A stretch of 64,000 nt of DNA from SP5GCR1 sp965199685 (GTDB taxonomy: Bacteria; Pseudomonadota; Gammaproteobacteria; Poriferisulfidales; Oxydemutatoraceae), in the NCBI GenBank assembly GCA_965199685.1, contig OZ241323.1:2728001-2792000 (forward strand). The letters run 5' to 3'. Numbering within the stretch: position 1 is the first letter of the stretch; every line of letters starts with the position of its first letter. Shown here one piece after another: positions 43,771 to 53,260 of this stretch. The notes under the pieces were generated by a model. The model did no database searches. It worked only from the letters and a program-made list of their open reading frames with translations, and was not told the origin of the DNA. The translations under genes were made by a program, and so were the position numbers.

Positions 43771-46432
43771 GCAAAAAAGCCGATGTCTTTATTCGGCACC
43801 AGGGTTTTTGGATTATCTAGGTCCGCGTGCCGACTTAAACGGTTGCGATGTTTTGCTGAGAAACCTCAGCAATGTAGGGCGATTTTTTGAACTGATACCG
43901 GCAGGTGTAGAAGGGCAATCGGATGCCTATGTGAAGGCGTTATTCAATAAGGCGGTGCCGGCTTTCTCCAATGTGATACCGGAGAACGAAAAACATCTAT
44001 GGTTTTTGCAGTTCTTTTTGGAAGACGAAGCTTCGCTTGATTCGGTTCACGAACATCTACAGGCTTATGCCGGCAAGCGGTTGTCGGAGGGATTGTCAGG
44101 AAATAGGTTTACGCAGAGTTGGTTGGAGCAGTTGCGCGCCCATCTGGAGCAAGCGAGTCAACCGCAAGGTTTGTTCTTTGACCAACAGGTTTCTGGAGGT
44201 GTGTGGCGCGCCCGCATCCGCCGAGTGCGTCTTTGCCTGTGGCGAGACGGCGATGACGGCAAAGAAGGCGATGCGATAGCCGAAGTATCCGAGAAATTGA
44301 AAAATGCTTTGGCACAAGCGAACATCAAGTTGATTGCCGATACGCCGACAGGTTTGTGTCGTTGGCTGACGCAATGGTTTGCTCCATCATCTGCGGGTGA
44401 TGTTCAGCCTTCGCTTTCGCGAGGGCAGACGGCGCAAGTCGGATTCGGTTTGCTTGACGACGACATGGGGGATTTGGTGAAACGCGCATGCCAGGGAGTT
44501 TATCCGGGTAGCGATGCAAACGGCAACTGGTATTTTCGCAAGCAGGCGACGCGCTTCGTTTGCTTTGACGGCTTGGTTGACGAGCCTGCCATCGGTGTGT
44601 TGACTGCCGAGCAGAAGGTCGGGATGCAACGGCGCGTGTTGTGGGACAATATGCCGCCCGGCACCACCTTGTCTTTGACGATACAGTTTTGCTCTCAAAC
44701 AGAAATCTCTGAGCATATACAACAGCTGATGCAAAACTCCAGAGGGGGTTCGGCAGAAGCCAATGCCAAATACGAAATGGCACATCGCGCACAAGAATAT
44801 ATGGCAGCTGGTCATAAACTTTATAGGGTCTACGGCGGTGTCTTCGTGCGTGGTGAAGATTTGGAACGATTGAAATCCAATGCAATACAAGCTGCATCTA
44901 TTTTGAATGCGCACGGCTTGCGTGTGGTGGCACCGCAATACGATCTGATTGCCCAGGATTGTTTTTTGCGTGCTTTGCCTTTTTCTTACGACCGCAACCA
45001 CGACCGTAGACCTTATATACGTCGTAGCCGACTTTGGTATAGCGATCATATCCAGCGCACCGCGCCAGTTTGGGGGCGTAGCACCGGCACTGGCAACCCT
45101 GGATTTTTGTTTTGGAATAGAGGTGCGCAACCGCTCACTTTTGATGTTTTGAACCCTGAGGATAGAAAGCGTAATGCCCACTTATTAATGTTAGGACCTA
45201 CTGGTTCGGGCAAAACAGCAACGCTGATCTACATGTTGCTCCAGTTGATTGCGATGCACCGTCCGCGGCTTTTTGTCATTACTTCGTTGCCTGCATTTGG
45301 CTTGTTCGCTCAATATCTAGAAAGTCTGGATGTGAGCGTGAACTATGTGCGTATCGGCGAGGCGGATGTGAGCTTGCCGCCGTTTGCGGATGCACATAAA
45401 TTATTGTCTTCACACGACGATAACAGTTCCAATGACGATTCCGGCAAACCCGATGAAGACGATGTGTCGCGCGATCGTCTAGCCGAAATGGAAAGCATTG
45501 CCAAGCTGATGATCACTGGTGGTGATGCACGCGAGGAGGCAGATTTGAGACGTGCTGATATGAACATGATTAGGCGCGCAATCATCATCGCTGCCGAGAC
45601 TACCCAACGCCAAAATCGGCAAACCAAAACCTCCGATGTGGTTGCTGCGATGCGCACTTTGGCAAGCAACAAGCAGAGCAGTGATGAGATCTTGCTAGAC
45701 GCTTCGTCTGCGAACAAGCTCATCGCGTATGCCAATGCGATGGATTTGTTTTGTCAAGGCATGACTGGGCAGATTTTCAATCGTGAAGGTAGCTTGTGGC
45801 CTGATGCCGATGTTACGGTGATAGAGTTGGGATGCTTTGCCAAAAAGGATTATCAAGCACAGCTATCGGTTGCGATTTTGAGCTTGCTCAACCAAATCAA
45901 CGAGACTGCTGAAAGCAGTCAATACGAAGACCGACAGCTGCTCACCGTGATAGACGAAGCGCATATACTGCTCAAGAACCCATTGGTTGCTCCGATGCTA
46001 AACAACATCATGGCAATGTGGCGGACTTTCGGAGCTTGGCTGTGGCTGGCAACGCAGACATTGGCACAATTTCCGGAGAATGCTCGGGAAATGTTGAACC
46101 AACCAGAATGGTTGATTGCGCTCTCTATGGATCAAGGTGAAGTTGAGCAGGTTGCTCGCTTTAAGCATTTATCCGAAGACCAGAGGTCGCTGCTGTTGTC
46201 GGCGAAAAAAGCATCGGGCGATTATGTGGAGGGTGTGGTCATCTCCGATGTGCTGCTGACTTTGTTTAGGAGTGTAGTGCCTGCTTTGTCGTTGGCATTG
46301 GCACAAACCGAAAAATCCGAAAAGGCGGTGCGCGCCGAGATAATGAAGCAACATCATTGTAGTGAGTTGGATGCGGTTTATCGAATCGCAGAGGCTATTA
46401 AACAAAAACGTGCCAAGGGAGGTGTACGATGA
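43607..46432 (+). CDS. VirB4/TraC-type secretion ATPase (TIGR03744-like)
   Basis: 941 residues. N-terminal half as in TIGR03744 (AYVPKNITPYFYW start, RRVLWDNMPPGTTLSLTIQF), ATPase core with Walker A LGPTGSGKTAT (about residue 529), Walker B LLTVIDEAHILLKNP (about 781) and WLWLATQTLAQFPENAREML. It powers pilus assembly and transport at the inner membrane. The start overlaps the duplicate lipoprotein stop (TAATG). It overlaps the next gene by ATGA. Confidence 0.92.
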   Translation: MSIFNLWEKHFGLFRGDREEMPAYVPKNITPYFYWDGSGQSHLKQRDFLRVADPGQKSRCLYSAPGFLDYLGPRADLNGCDVLLRNLSNVGRFFELIPAGVEGQSDAYVKALFNKAVPAFSNVIPENEKHLWFLQFFLEDEASLDSVHEHLQAYAGKRLSEGLSGNRFTQSWLEQLRAHLEQASQPQGLFFDQQVSGGVWRARIRRVRLCLWRDGDDGKEGDAIAEVSEKLKNALAQANIKLIADTPTGLCRWLTQWFAPSSAGDVQPSLSRGQTAQVGFGLLDDDMGDLVKRACQGVYPGSDANGNWYFRKQATRFVCFDGLVDEPAIGVLTAEQKVGMQRRVLWDNMPPGTTLSLTIQFCSQTEISEHIQQLMQNSRGGSAEANAKYEMAHRAQEYMAAGHKLYRVYGGVFVRGEDLERLKSNAIQAASILNAHGLRVVAPQYDLIAQDCFLRALPFSYDRNHDRRPYIRRSRLWYSDHIQRTAPVWGRSTGTGNPGFLFWNRGAQPLTFDVLNPEDRKRNAHLLMLGPTGSGKTATLIYMLLQLIAMHRPRLFVITSLPAFGLFAQYLESLDVSVNYVRIGEADVSLPPFADAHKLLSSHDDNSSNDDSGKPDEDDVSRDRLAEMESIAKLMITGGDAREEADLRRADMNMIRRAIIIAAETTQRQNRQTKTSDVVAAMRTLASNKQSSDEILLDASSANKLIAYANAMDLFCQGMTGQIFNREGSLWPDADVTVIELGCFAKKDYQAQLSVAILSLLNQINETAESSQYEDRQLLTVIDEAHILLKNPLVAPMLNNIMAMWRTFGAWLWLATQTLAQFPENAREMLNQPEWLIALSMDQGEVEQVARFKHLSEDQRSLLLSAKKASGDYVEGVVISDVLLTLFRSVVPALSLALAQTEKSEKAVRAEIMKQHHCSELDAVYRIAEAIKQKRAKGGVR

Positions 46433-47742
46433 AAGCGAGTATTTTAAGAAAGTTTGTTTGTGGGGTTTTTGTGTTGTTGCTGTTTGCAACTGCCGACGGA
46501 AACTCACAAAACAACTTGATTGACAACCTCAAGGATTATATAGAGTTTAGTGCAAACCGATCGCCGCCAGCACCGCCTAGAGAAAGCAGCCTCTATGTGG
46601 GTGCTGAACTTAATTTGGATGCACGGCTTATGTGTAGCAAATTTGACCCCAAGCTGTCGGTAGATTATGCGCTCACCGGACTTAAAGAAACGATGAGCAC
46701 CATAGAGTCCATACCCAAAACAGTGATCTCGTCTTTGCCGGGTGTGGTGTTTTGCCGCGCTTTGCCAGGTGTTTGTGAACTGGCGCAAGAATATACCGCA
46801 CGTTATGAAAATCGTTTCAACCTTGCGGTCAAGAGTTGCGAGCAGATGATTGCCGATGCAACACAAGGACGCAACCCGTATCAAGATATCATCGATGTGA
46901 CCGTTGAAAATGCTTGGACTCAAGGGTCGTCACAAAACAAAACACCGTCTCAAGTGCAAAAGGATATGTCTGATTTTAAGGATAAGGGTGTTACTTGGGT
47001 AGGCAATGAGAAACACGGCGGGCGCGGGCAACGTCAAATTAGACCAGTGAGGCACACCATCGCTGCCGGCTGGTGCATCGCCAATGGAGAGAGTCGCACT
47101 GATTGCGAGACCTCAACGGCACAAAACGAATATACCGAAACTTGGCGTACGGTTGCTGAATTGAAACAATGGATTACTGATGTCGCAGGCGATATCGGCT
47201 TTTGGATTTATGAGGGTGCACCGGCACCGCAAAGTTATCCGGGTTTGGGTCTCAATGCCAAAGTCAGCGAACGCGAACCACTCATCAAGGCAAAATTGGA
47301 ACAACTGATGCAAACACCAGCAGATCAAATTTACGATATAGACCCGGAGGATTTGGAGTTCCTGAGTTCTAGTTCGCAACAGATGTTACCGCGGATAATA
47401 GCAACTTTGCAGGTTGATCCAAATAAGCAATGGTTATTGGAACGGCTTGCGAACGAAATTGCATCTGCACAGGTTTTGGACCAGGCCTTGCTCGCCCGGC
47501 GATTATTTCTAATAGGTTCTAAAGAGCCCAATCTCTACACACATAAGAAATTTATCTTCAACGAAGTGGGTCAAGCAATAAAACGTTTGAACGATGAGAT
47601 TGATCAGTTGCTGATGGAAGCCGAAGCTCGTGGCAAAGTCGTCTCGGATTTTGTAATCCGTATTCTGGAGAGAGCCGAACGAAGACAACGCGCACGCAAC
47701 AATGTTTCGCCCGATGTGCCACGCACACCCATACAGCCGTGA
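46429..47742 (+). CDS. TIGR03755-like integrating-element protein
   Basis: 437 residues with a signal peptide (FVCGVFVLLLFATADG). VGAELNLDARLMCSKFDPKLSV, AVKSCEQMIADATQGRNPYQD, GVTWVGNEKHGG and VLDQALLARRLFLIGSKEPN agree with TIGR03755. Periplasmic, role unclear. In known MPF-G clusters this gene follows TIGR03757 and TIGR03756; here it precedes them. Confidence 0.82.
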   Translation: MKASILRKFVCGVFVLLLFATADGNSQNNLIDNLKDYIEFSANRSPPAPPRESSLYVGAELNLDARLMCSKFDPKLSVDYALTGLKETMSTIESIPKTVISSLPGVVFCRALPGVCELAQEYTARYENRFNLAVKSCEQMIADATQGRNPYQDIIDVTVENAWTQGSSQNKTPSQVQKDMSDFKDKGVTWVGNEKHGGRGQRQIRPVRHTIAAGWCIANGESRTDCETSTAQNEYTETWRTVAELKQWITDVAGDIGFWIYEGAPAPQSYPGLGLNAKVSEREPLIKAKLEQLMQTPADQIYDIDPEDLEFLSSSSQQMLPRIIATLQVDPNKQWLLERLANEIASAQVLDQALLARRLFLIGSKEPNLYTHKKFIFNEVGQAIKRLNDEIDQLLMEAEARGKVVSDFVIRILERAERRQRARNNVSPDVPRTPIQP

Positions 47743-47757
47743 TAGGTTTGATGTGCA

Positions 47758-49200
47758 ATGAATGTCAGTCTGTCAGTGTTTTCGGAATGGGAGCGAGCCT
47801 TCACACTGTACGGTTGGCTACTCAACAACTTTTTCACCGACATTTTGTTTTCGTCAGGCATCGTGTTGGCAGTTATGATTTTTGCGCTGTTCTCGGCTTG
47901 GTTCACAACGGCGAGTGCAGGCGATGGAGATAAAGATACAAATCGCTCGCTGGAGATGCGCACGGTTATCATCGTGCTTGTCTTGCTGTTCGCTTTTTTT
48001 CCAATCTTTAGAATTGATGCAGTACAGGTTTTGGATTTGTCGGGTGGCTGTCAAGAATATGGCAAGCGTGTGGCGTTTGAAGAGATGACCGTCTTTGATG
48101 ACTTAAAACAAGAATTGATTGCCGAGACCGACGATGTCAAAATCCCTCTGTTCTGGGCATTGATCCACAAAGTAGGTGCTGGCATCTATTATCAAATACT
48201 TGATGGTTTGGATTGCTTCACCGACTGGCGTGCGGTGGAGACCATCATCAGAACAAACAAAATACAAGACCCGGCGATATTGAACGAGCACCATCAATTC
48301 GCATCCAAATGCTACGGGCAGGCGCGCTATCAATATCAGACTATAGGTTATGAAGGCGGCGGTGTGCCACCTTCGGCAGATGACCTTGCCTATTTGGGTA
48401 GCCGTTATTATCTAGATACACCAGGTTATTACGATGCTTTTTTGTTGCCGACCCGGCTGCAACGGTGGCAACCCAATTTGGTGAGAAGCTGTTTGGCATG
48501 GTGGCTGGGAGACGCTACGAACAAAGGGTTGAGGGAGATTTTGCTGGAGCAGGCAACGGCACAGCTGCCTCCAGTAGAGGCAGCGAGTATTTTAGGATCA
48601 GGTTCGCAGGATGTGGAAGATCGTATTATCAAGGCGATGCTCAAATCAAATCCGCTGGAGCTTGCCCACTCAGGAGCGATGCATTCTGCTACTGCCAACT
48701 CGGCTCAATCCTCAAGTGGGGTTTTACATGCCGGCGGTGTGGCTTATATGTCGGGTTCGGGTTTGGCAGGTTTGTCCGAGCAGGTGTCCGCAGCTTTTAA
48801 CCATACATATTTACTCAAGCGTATTGCTTCGTATGCACAACCAATTATTTTGCTGGCAATGTACTTTTTTATCCCGGTGTTTTTGCTTGCGACCGGCTTA
48901 AGGTTGATAGGTGTTTTGTATTATGCAGCGTGGGTTTTGGGCATCCAAGCGATGCCGATGATCTATGTTTTGGTGGCAGCATTGGATGCCAAAGTGACCG
49001 AAAGCCTTTATCAAGGAATCGGCCTGTTCAATGTCAATATGGACCGCTTGATTATCGCCTATGTCTTTTCATATTTGCCATTGATTTTTTCTGCTGCCTA
49101 TTTTGTAATACTGGTTTTGGCAGTCAAAAAGGGCTCGGCACTTATAGCACGTCATTGGGCAATCACGGCAACCGCTCGGCACGCAGGGACAAGAAATTGA
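47758..49200 (+). CDS. TraG N-terminal-type mating pair protein
   Basis: 480 residues with several membrane helices (LLNNFFTDILFSSGIVLAVMIF; IIVLVLLFAFFPIF; IILLAMYFFIPVFLLATGLRL; YVFSYLPLIFSAAYFVILVLA) and a large periplasmic middle with cysteines (SGGCQEYG, LDCFTDW). This fits TraG_N proteins, which stabilise mating pairs or act in entry exclusion. No C-terminal lytic domain. The stop overlaps a TTG start of the next gene. Confidence 0.82.
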   Translation: MNVSLSVFSEWERAFTLYGWLLNNFFTDILFSSGIVLAVMIFALFSAWFTTASAGDGDKDTNRSLEMRTVIIVLVLLFAFFPIFRIDAVQVLDLSGGCQEYGKRVAFEEMTVFDDLKQELIAETDDVKIPLFWALIHKVGAGIYYQILDGLDCFTDWRAVETIIRTNKIQDPAILNEHHQFASKCYGQARYQYQTIGYEGGGVPPSADDLAYLGSRYYLDTPGYYDAFLLPTRLQRWQPNLVRSCLAWWLGDATNKGLREILLEQATAQLPPVEAASILGSGSQDVEDRIIKAMLKSNPLELAHSGAMHSATANSAQSSSGVLHAGGVAYMSGSGLAGLSEQVSAAFNHTYLLKRIASYAQPIILLAMYFFIPVFLLATGLRLIGVLYYAAWVLGIQAMPMIYVLVAALDAKVTESLYQGIGLFNVNMDRLIIAYVFSYLPLIFSAAYFVILVLAVKKGSALIARHWAITATARHAGTRN

Positions 49201-49715
49201 TCATAAAGCTCAAACGCAATAAGTATGCGATCTTTTCGATGGGTACTGGTTATACATTGGCTGCGCTGATGCTGTGCTTGACCACTGCCGGCGATGCAGG
49301 TTTCATCTTAGTGCAGGACACTACCGCGTCATCGGCAGCTGTTCGTATCTATAGCGTAAAGCCGGATGAAATTTTGGGTATTTCGCGATTAAAGCAGGAA
49401 CCAGAAATCTCCGATGTGCGGGTTATAGATCTTTCCATGATCCCTGAGATGGAGGCTATGTTAGGCGCGCACGTAGGCAGTGATATCAACAGCACATCTG
49501 TCGCTGAGCTTAAAGCCTTGGTTGCACGATTGCCGCGCTCACAGCTACAAGCACTAGCCAAAGCGCAAATGAAACTCTTTGATTTGCAAAGTCGCTACGA
49601 TGTTGAGATTGACGACCTTCCTGTGGTTGTTTTTGAACAAAACAAAACCCTCTATTTATACAAAGGCAACGATGTCTATCAAGGATTTCTACGATGGCAA
49701 CAATCAAAAAAATAA
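49197..49715 (+). CDS. TIGR03757-like integrating-element protein
   Basis: 172 residues from the TTG at 49197 (overlapping the TraG stop, AGGGAC before it); a later ATG at 49239 would cut the basic start of the signal peptide (KLKRNKYAIFS). DVRVIDLSMIPEMEAMLGAHV and YDVEIDDLPVVVFEQNKTLYLYKGNDVYQGF match TIGR03757, a thioredoxin-fold-like periplasmic protein. Overlaps the next gene by 22 bases. Confidence 0.75.
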   Translation: MIIKLKRNKYAIFSMGTGYTLAALMLCLTTAGDAGFILVQDTTASSAAVRIYSVKPDEILGISRLKQEPEISDVRVIDLSMIPEMEAMLGAHVGSDINSTSVAELKALVARLPRSQLQALAKAQMKLFDLQSRYDVEIDDLPVVVFEQNKTLYLYKGNDVYQGFLRWQQSKK

Positions 49716-50860
49716 GCAAATATATGTTAATCGTCGGTGTATGGTTGTGCTGTGCATTGCCCCAGCAGAGCCTAGCGGGTTTTAATACTGCGCAGTTGAT
49801 GTATAGATCCATACAAGTCAAATGTTTGGATTGGCAAATCATCGGCTTGTGCTTTTGGTTGAAGTGTAGCCCAAAATGTTCGATCAAAACAACCCCTAAA
49901 ATATCGCACTATCTGCCTGACTTCACGGTTACTAATAGTGCCGGTCAATGTCCTTGGACGGAAGCGACATTGCTGTCGCTGAAGGAACCAGTGAACATCG
50001 TGTCTCAACTTGCTACCAAAGCAGTCGGTGGCAACCCCGGACAAGGCGGTCGGTTGGGTCGCTATGCGATGAAATTCAAAGACGCTATGGTGATAGGCAA
50101 CCCCACTGCTGTATTAGGTTCCAAATTTAAAGTGCGCTTTTTGTGCAAAAGCCAAAGCAAACCAATGCATATCTATTTTAATTCCAGACGAGGGCTGAAT
50201 GCGCTGACATGGCGAGGCATTGATTTAAGTTCATGGCAAGGCATAGGCGGCACCGACTTAGATAGGATAGAAAGCTGGAAGCCTGGCAGTCGTATGATTG
50301 GCAGAAGTGAGCTGTTGAATGGTAAAGTCACCGACGATATATCAATACTTGATAACGGTTGGGGGAGCATCTATCCGAGACGAGGCACCGTATTAAACCC
50401 TAACGATGTCAAAGCGGGGGCAGTGATTGCTCAACGCGCAATTGAAATCGTCGTTCGCAACCCCGACAGCTATCAAAATGTTACCACCGCAGAAGTTGAC
50501 GACGACGAACAATGGGAGATGTGGGGAGACTCCGATGCAACAAGCTATGAACAATGTCACGCCTCAGGCGGGAAATGGCAACAAGAGATGCACAGTACAT
50601 CATTGGCAGTTACCGGCCGATGCCTGCAACAACGCTCAGTGCAACAACTCGATGTCGGCGACGAAGCCAGCGACCGCTGGCAAATGATCTATCCTTATGT
50701 GGAAAACGAATGTAGCTCGTTTGACGAGCGCGCCCAACAAAAAGGCGACTGGTCGGCAGGCAAAGCCTCTGTAGACGCAGCCTACGGCTATAACTTCTGG
50801 CAAAAATATAAATGCTGCATCCCCCGAAGCGGTTTCTACCTGTTCAGCATAGAGTGGTAG
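49694..50860 (+). CDS. TIGR03756-like (TraU-type) protein
   Basis: 388 residues with a signal peptide (YMLIVGVWLCCALPQQSLA). FNTAQLMYRSIQVKCLDWQI, GLCFWLKCSPKCSIKTTPKI, YLPDFTV, AMVIGNP, NGWGSIYPRRGTVLNPNDVK and the Cys-rich end FWQKYKCCIPRSG match TIGR03756/TraU. Many cysteines suggest disulfides, in line with a periplasmic site. Last gene of the cluster; repeats follow 7 bases after the stop. Confidence 0.85.
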   Translation: MATIKKISKYMLIVGVWLCCALPQQSLAGFNTAQLMYRSIQVKCLDWQIIGLCFWLKCSPKCSIKTTPKISHYLPDFTVTNSAGQCPWTEATLLSLKEPVNIVSQLATKAVGGNPGQGGRLGRYAMKFKDAMVIGNPTAVLGSKFKVRFLCKSQSKPMHIYFNSRRGLNALTWRGIDLSSWQGIGGTDLDRIESWKPGSRMIGRSELLNGKVTDDISILDNGWGSIYPRRGTVLNPNDVKAGAVIAQRAIEIVVRNPDSYQNVTTAEVDDDEQWEMWGDSDATSYEQCHASGGKWQQEMHSTSLAVTGRCLQQRSVQQLDVGDEASDRWQMIYPYVENECSSFDERAQQKGDWSAGKASVDAAYGYNFWQKYKCCIPRSGFYLFSIEW

Positions 50861-50867
50861 ACATTAG

Positions 50868-51195
50868 GCTGTTGAAAAAGTACCGCTATTGCATAAACCC
50901 AACCGCTTGCGCCACCAAATTTATGTAAATGGTAGGGGCGGACTAACATGTCCGCCCTACGGTACCGTCCTGCACAAGCCTAACCGCTTCGCGCCACCTG
51001 GTTTTGGTCTCCATAAACGAAATGAATGGAGCTGTTGAAAAAGTACCGCTATTGCATAAACCCAACCGCTTGCGCCACCAAATTTATGTAAACGGTAGGG
51101 GCGGACTAACATGTCCGCCCTACGGTACCGTCCTGCACTACTGCAACCGCCACGCGCCATCAAATTATGGTTCCCATGAATTGGGTGGTGTACGA
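50868..51195. repeat. 163-bp tandem repeat with TIR and GGGCGGAC hairpins
   Basis: Two units (50868-51030, 51031-51195) each start GCTGTTGAAAAAGTACCGC and contain the dispersed hairpin GGGCGGAC-TAACAT-GTCCGCCC (50936-50957, 51099-51120). No gene. The TIR-150 end is here joined directly to the other repeat family. The right end abuts the truncated ATPase remnant. Confidence 0.7.
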
Positions 51196-51205
51196 TTTCC
51201 TGATT

Positions 51206-51310
51206 TTACTCCAAAAAGTAGACCAAAAAAGTCAGCGGGCGTATATTGAATTCCTTTGCACCTTTGAAGCAACGTACATCTTTCATTAAGAATTTATTAA
51301 TTTTTAGCAT
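51206..51310 (-). pseudogene. 5' remnant of a B-type ATPase gene
   Basis: A 34-codon frame, MLKINKFLMKDVRCFKGAKE then FNIRPLTFLV, followed by YFLE and a stop. It copies the start of the B-type ATPase at 56769 (MFRINKFLLKDVRCFKG) up to just before Walker A. It lies 35 bases behind the A-type gene at 51346, the same position and spacing as B behind A at 56769 (33 bases). The rest of the gene was lost at the repeat border near 51195. Confidence 0.8.
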
Positions 51311-51345
51311 TCTTATAAACCCTTTGCTCACAATATCTCATTTAT

Positions 51346-52728
51346 TTATGACATATAGAAATCACTATAAGACTCAGGTGGTTCAGGTACGAAGTCTGCT
51401 TTTTTATTGAAGCCTAGGTTATGGACTTCTACGCAGGTGCCTTTTTTTTCTAAGTAAATTAGCGAGATGTCTTCGGGACTAAAACGACGGTCTAAGATTT
51501 CGCCTCGCACTCGCTCAATTAGACTGTTGCTATGTGTTTCTATGATGAAATTATTATTGTTAATTTTTGAGAATGCCGTCAACATGCTTACGAGAGAGAC
51601 TTGAGCTTTAGGATATAAGTAGACTTCCGGATGTTGCAATAGAAAAGTACAATCTCTATATGAAATTGCGGTTGCGAGTAAAGGTAGAACCTGGCTTATA
51701 CCATAACCGACATCCGCTATGTTTGTAGCCTGTGTTTTTCCAATCTTGAATTCCAATTGAAATGGATCTTTCGATGACTTTCCGAGAATTTTCAGTTCAA
51801 TGGCAGTGAATAGATCGGCAAACTGGCCGAAATTATCCAGTTGTTCTTTAAGGTATCCCCAGGTTTCCTTATCATTAGCAATAATATCCCTCAGTTGCTC
51901 AGGAATATCATAACCATATGCGTCTCTTGTAATATCCTGCGTCTTGTAGGTTCGTTGGGGAGCGGCGCGTGAAGGTGCGAAGCTACAATATTCAAAATCT
52001 AAAAAACTTGACCGGGTCAAGTTAGTGTTGTTATAGACATCGTATTCATCATCCTTGTGAAAGTTTCTCTCACCAACAAATTTAAGAAGTTCCCTTTCCT
52101 GGTAGCTGGACTCGGTATCGTCTCCCACAACTCTGAGATGGTGGGAGAGTTCGCCGTCGGGAGAGAGTATCAATTTGAAGTACTGATACAGTCCTGTAAA
52201 AAACATAAGGACTTGTTCTTCTTTTCGTGATACGACAGTGAAATGCTTTTTAGAACCAGTTTCCTTCAAATCAATTTGAGGTTTCCTAAATGGTTCCCTG
52301 GGTTCGCTAAAAATAAATCTAATATCACCGTCTCTGAAAGAGAGAAGCATTTCTTTTATGGCCGGATTATTTGCATCAGGCTTCTCACCGAATGTAAATT
52401 GTAAATAAAAATTTGATATAGTTTTATCTTCAGGTTTAATCTCAAACCCCAGCTTGAATTCGGTGTTTTTAGGTTTTGCCCTTCTAACGATATTCGTAAA
52501 ATCACCCATATCGTAAGGTTCTCTATTGAAGTTTATAGTACGTCTTTCATTTGTCGGGCCGTATCCGGATAGAAAACGTGCCATCGCTTGGAAACAACCT
52601 AAAATAGTGGATTTGCCGGTGCTATTTGCTCCGACTAAAAAAGTCAAAGGTCGTATGTTTAATGTATTTTCGCCTTTGAAGCAACGGACATCATCCAGTA
52701 TAAATTTATTAACCTTGAGTTTTGCCAT
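51346..52728 (-). CDS. A-type ABC/OLD-like ATPase, copy 2
   Basis: 460 residues. RecF/OLD-like ATPase: Walker A GANSTGKST (about 33-41), signature-like VGYGISQVLPLL, switch ETHSNS, C-terminal ISLIYLEKKGTCVEVHNLGF. The Walker B region reads FLLQHPEVYLYPKAQ: the acidic pair (EE or DE in active members) is QH, so ATP hydrolysis is probably lost or slow. No TOPRIM domain follows. Very close to the A-type at 56803 (shared MGDFTNIVRRAKPKNTEFKLG and DLKETGSKKHFTVV). The leader CAAACAAACTAAAACG before ATG is common to three of the four ATPases and has no ribosome site. Confidence 0.85.
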   Translation of the reverse strand: MAKLKVNKFILDDVRCFKGENTLNIRPLTFLVGANSTGKSTILGCFQAMARFLSGYGPTNERRTINFNREPYDMGDFTNIVRRAKPKNTEFKLGFEIKPEDKTISNFYLQFTFGEKPDANNPAIKEMLLSFRDGDIRFIFSEPREPFRKPQIDLKETGSKKHFTVVSRKEEQVLMFFTGLYQYFKLILSPDGELSHHLRVVGDDTESSYQERELLKFVGERNFHKDDEYDVYNNTNLTRSSFLDFEYCSFAPSRAAPQRTYKTQDITRDAYGYDIPEQLRDIIANDKETWGYLKEQLDNFGQFADLFTAIELKILGKSSKDPFQLEFKIGKTQATNIADVGYGISQVLPLLATAISYRDCTFLLQHPEVYLYPKAQVSLVSMLTAFSKINNNNFIIETHSNSLIERVRGEILDRRFSPEDISLIYLEKKGTCVEVHNLGFNKKADFVPEPPESYSDFYMS

Positions 52729-52817
52729 CGTTTTAGTTTGTTTGGTTTATATTCATCCTGCGCTTGCCACACTAAAAGTATACGACAATGAAAATAGGCA
52801 TTGAAATTGTAGGGGCA

Positions 52818-53258
52818 TTAGGGGCATTGATTGCTATCAAGTAGCTTTGTCTGTGTTTTATATTGATAGATACTGCCACCAATAATGCCAGGATTCTTAA
52901 AATCTTTCATTAATGGTTTGTCGTGTGTTACCAGTAATTTAGTATTGGATGCCTTAGCCAAAGCTAGAATGGAAAAGTCTTCTTCATTGGACTTGAAATC
53001 AATCTCGCTATTATTTAGCTCCTCTTTGGCTTGTTCTAATTTTTCAGAGGGTATTATTTTCATGATATTTCTATTTCTATATCTTATTAAGAGTCGAGTA
53101 AAATCACGGTTTTCTGTGTACTCACCCCAAAAATTGTTATTTTCAGGCGGAGAGATTAATTTTATTTTTTTGTTCTCTATACGTTGCCTTAGTGGTCTCA
53201 TATCCTCAGTCTCGTTAATATAATTTACGATCATATTAGTGTCTATGATTACGCACAT
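52818..53258 (-). CDS. PIN-like nuclease, copy 2
   Basis: 146 residues. CVIIDTNMIVNYI at the start (first acidic residue), a helical middle, and FSILALAKASNTKLLVTHDKPLMKDF near the end (second and third acidic residues) is the PIN-fold plan of metal-dependent RNases. The ATG lies 2 bases after the stop of the B-type ATPase (TAA-CC-ATG), so the two are tightly coupled. VapC-like toxins have a dedicated antitoxin; none is seen, so the ATPase may hold it in check. That is inference. Confidence 0.72.
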   Translation of the reverse strand: MCVIIDTNMIVNYINETEDMRPLRQRIENKKIKLISPPENNNFWGEYTENRDFTRLLIRYRNRNIMKIIPSEKLEQAKEELNNSEIDFKSNEEDFSILALAKASNTKLLVTHDKPLMKDFKNPGIIGGSIYQYKTQTKLLDSNQCP

Positions 53259-53260
53259 GG

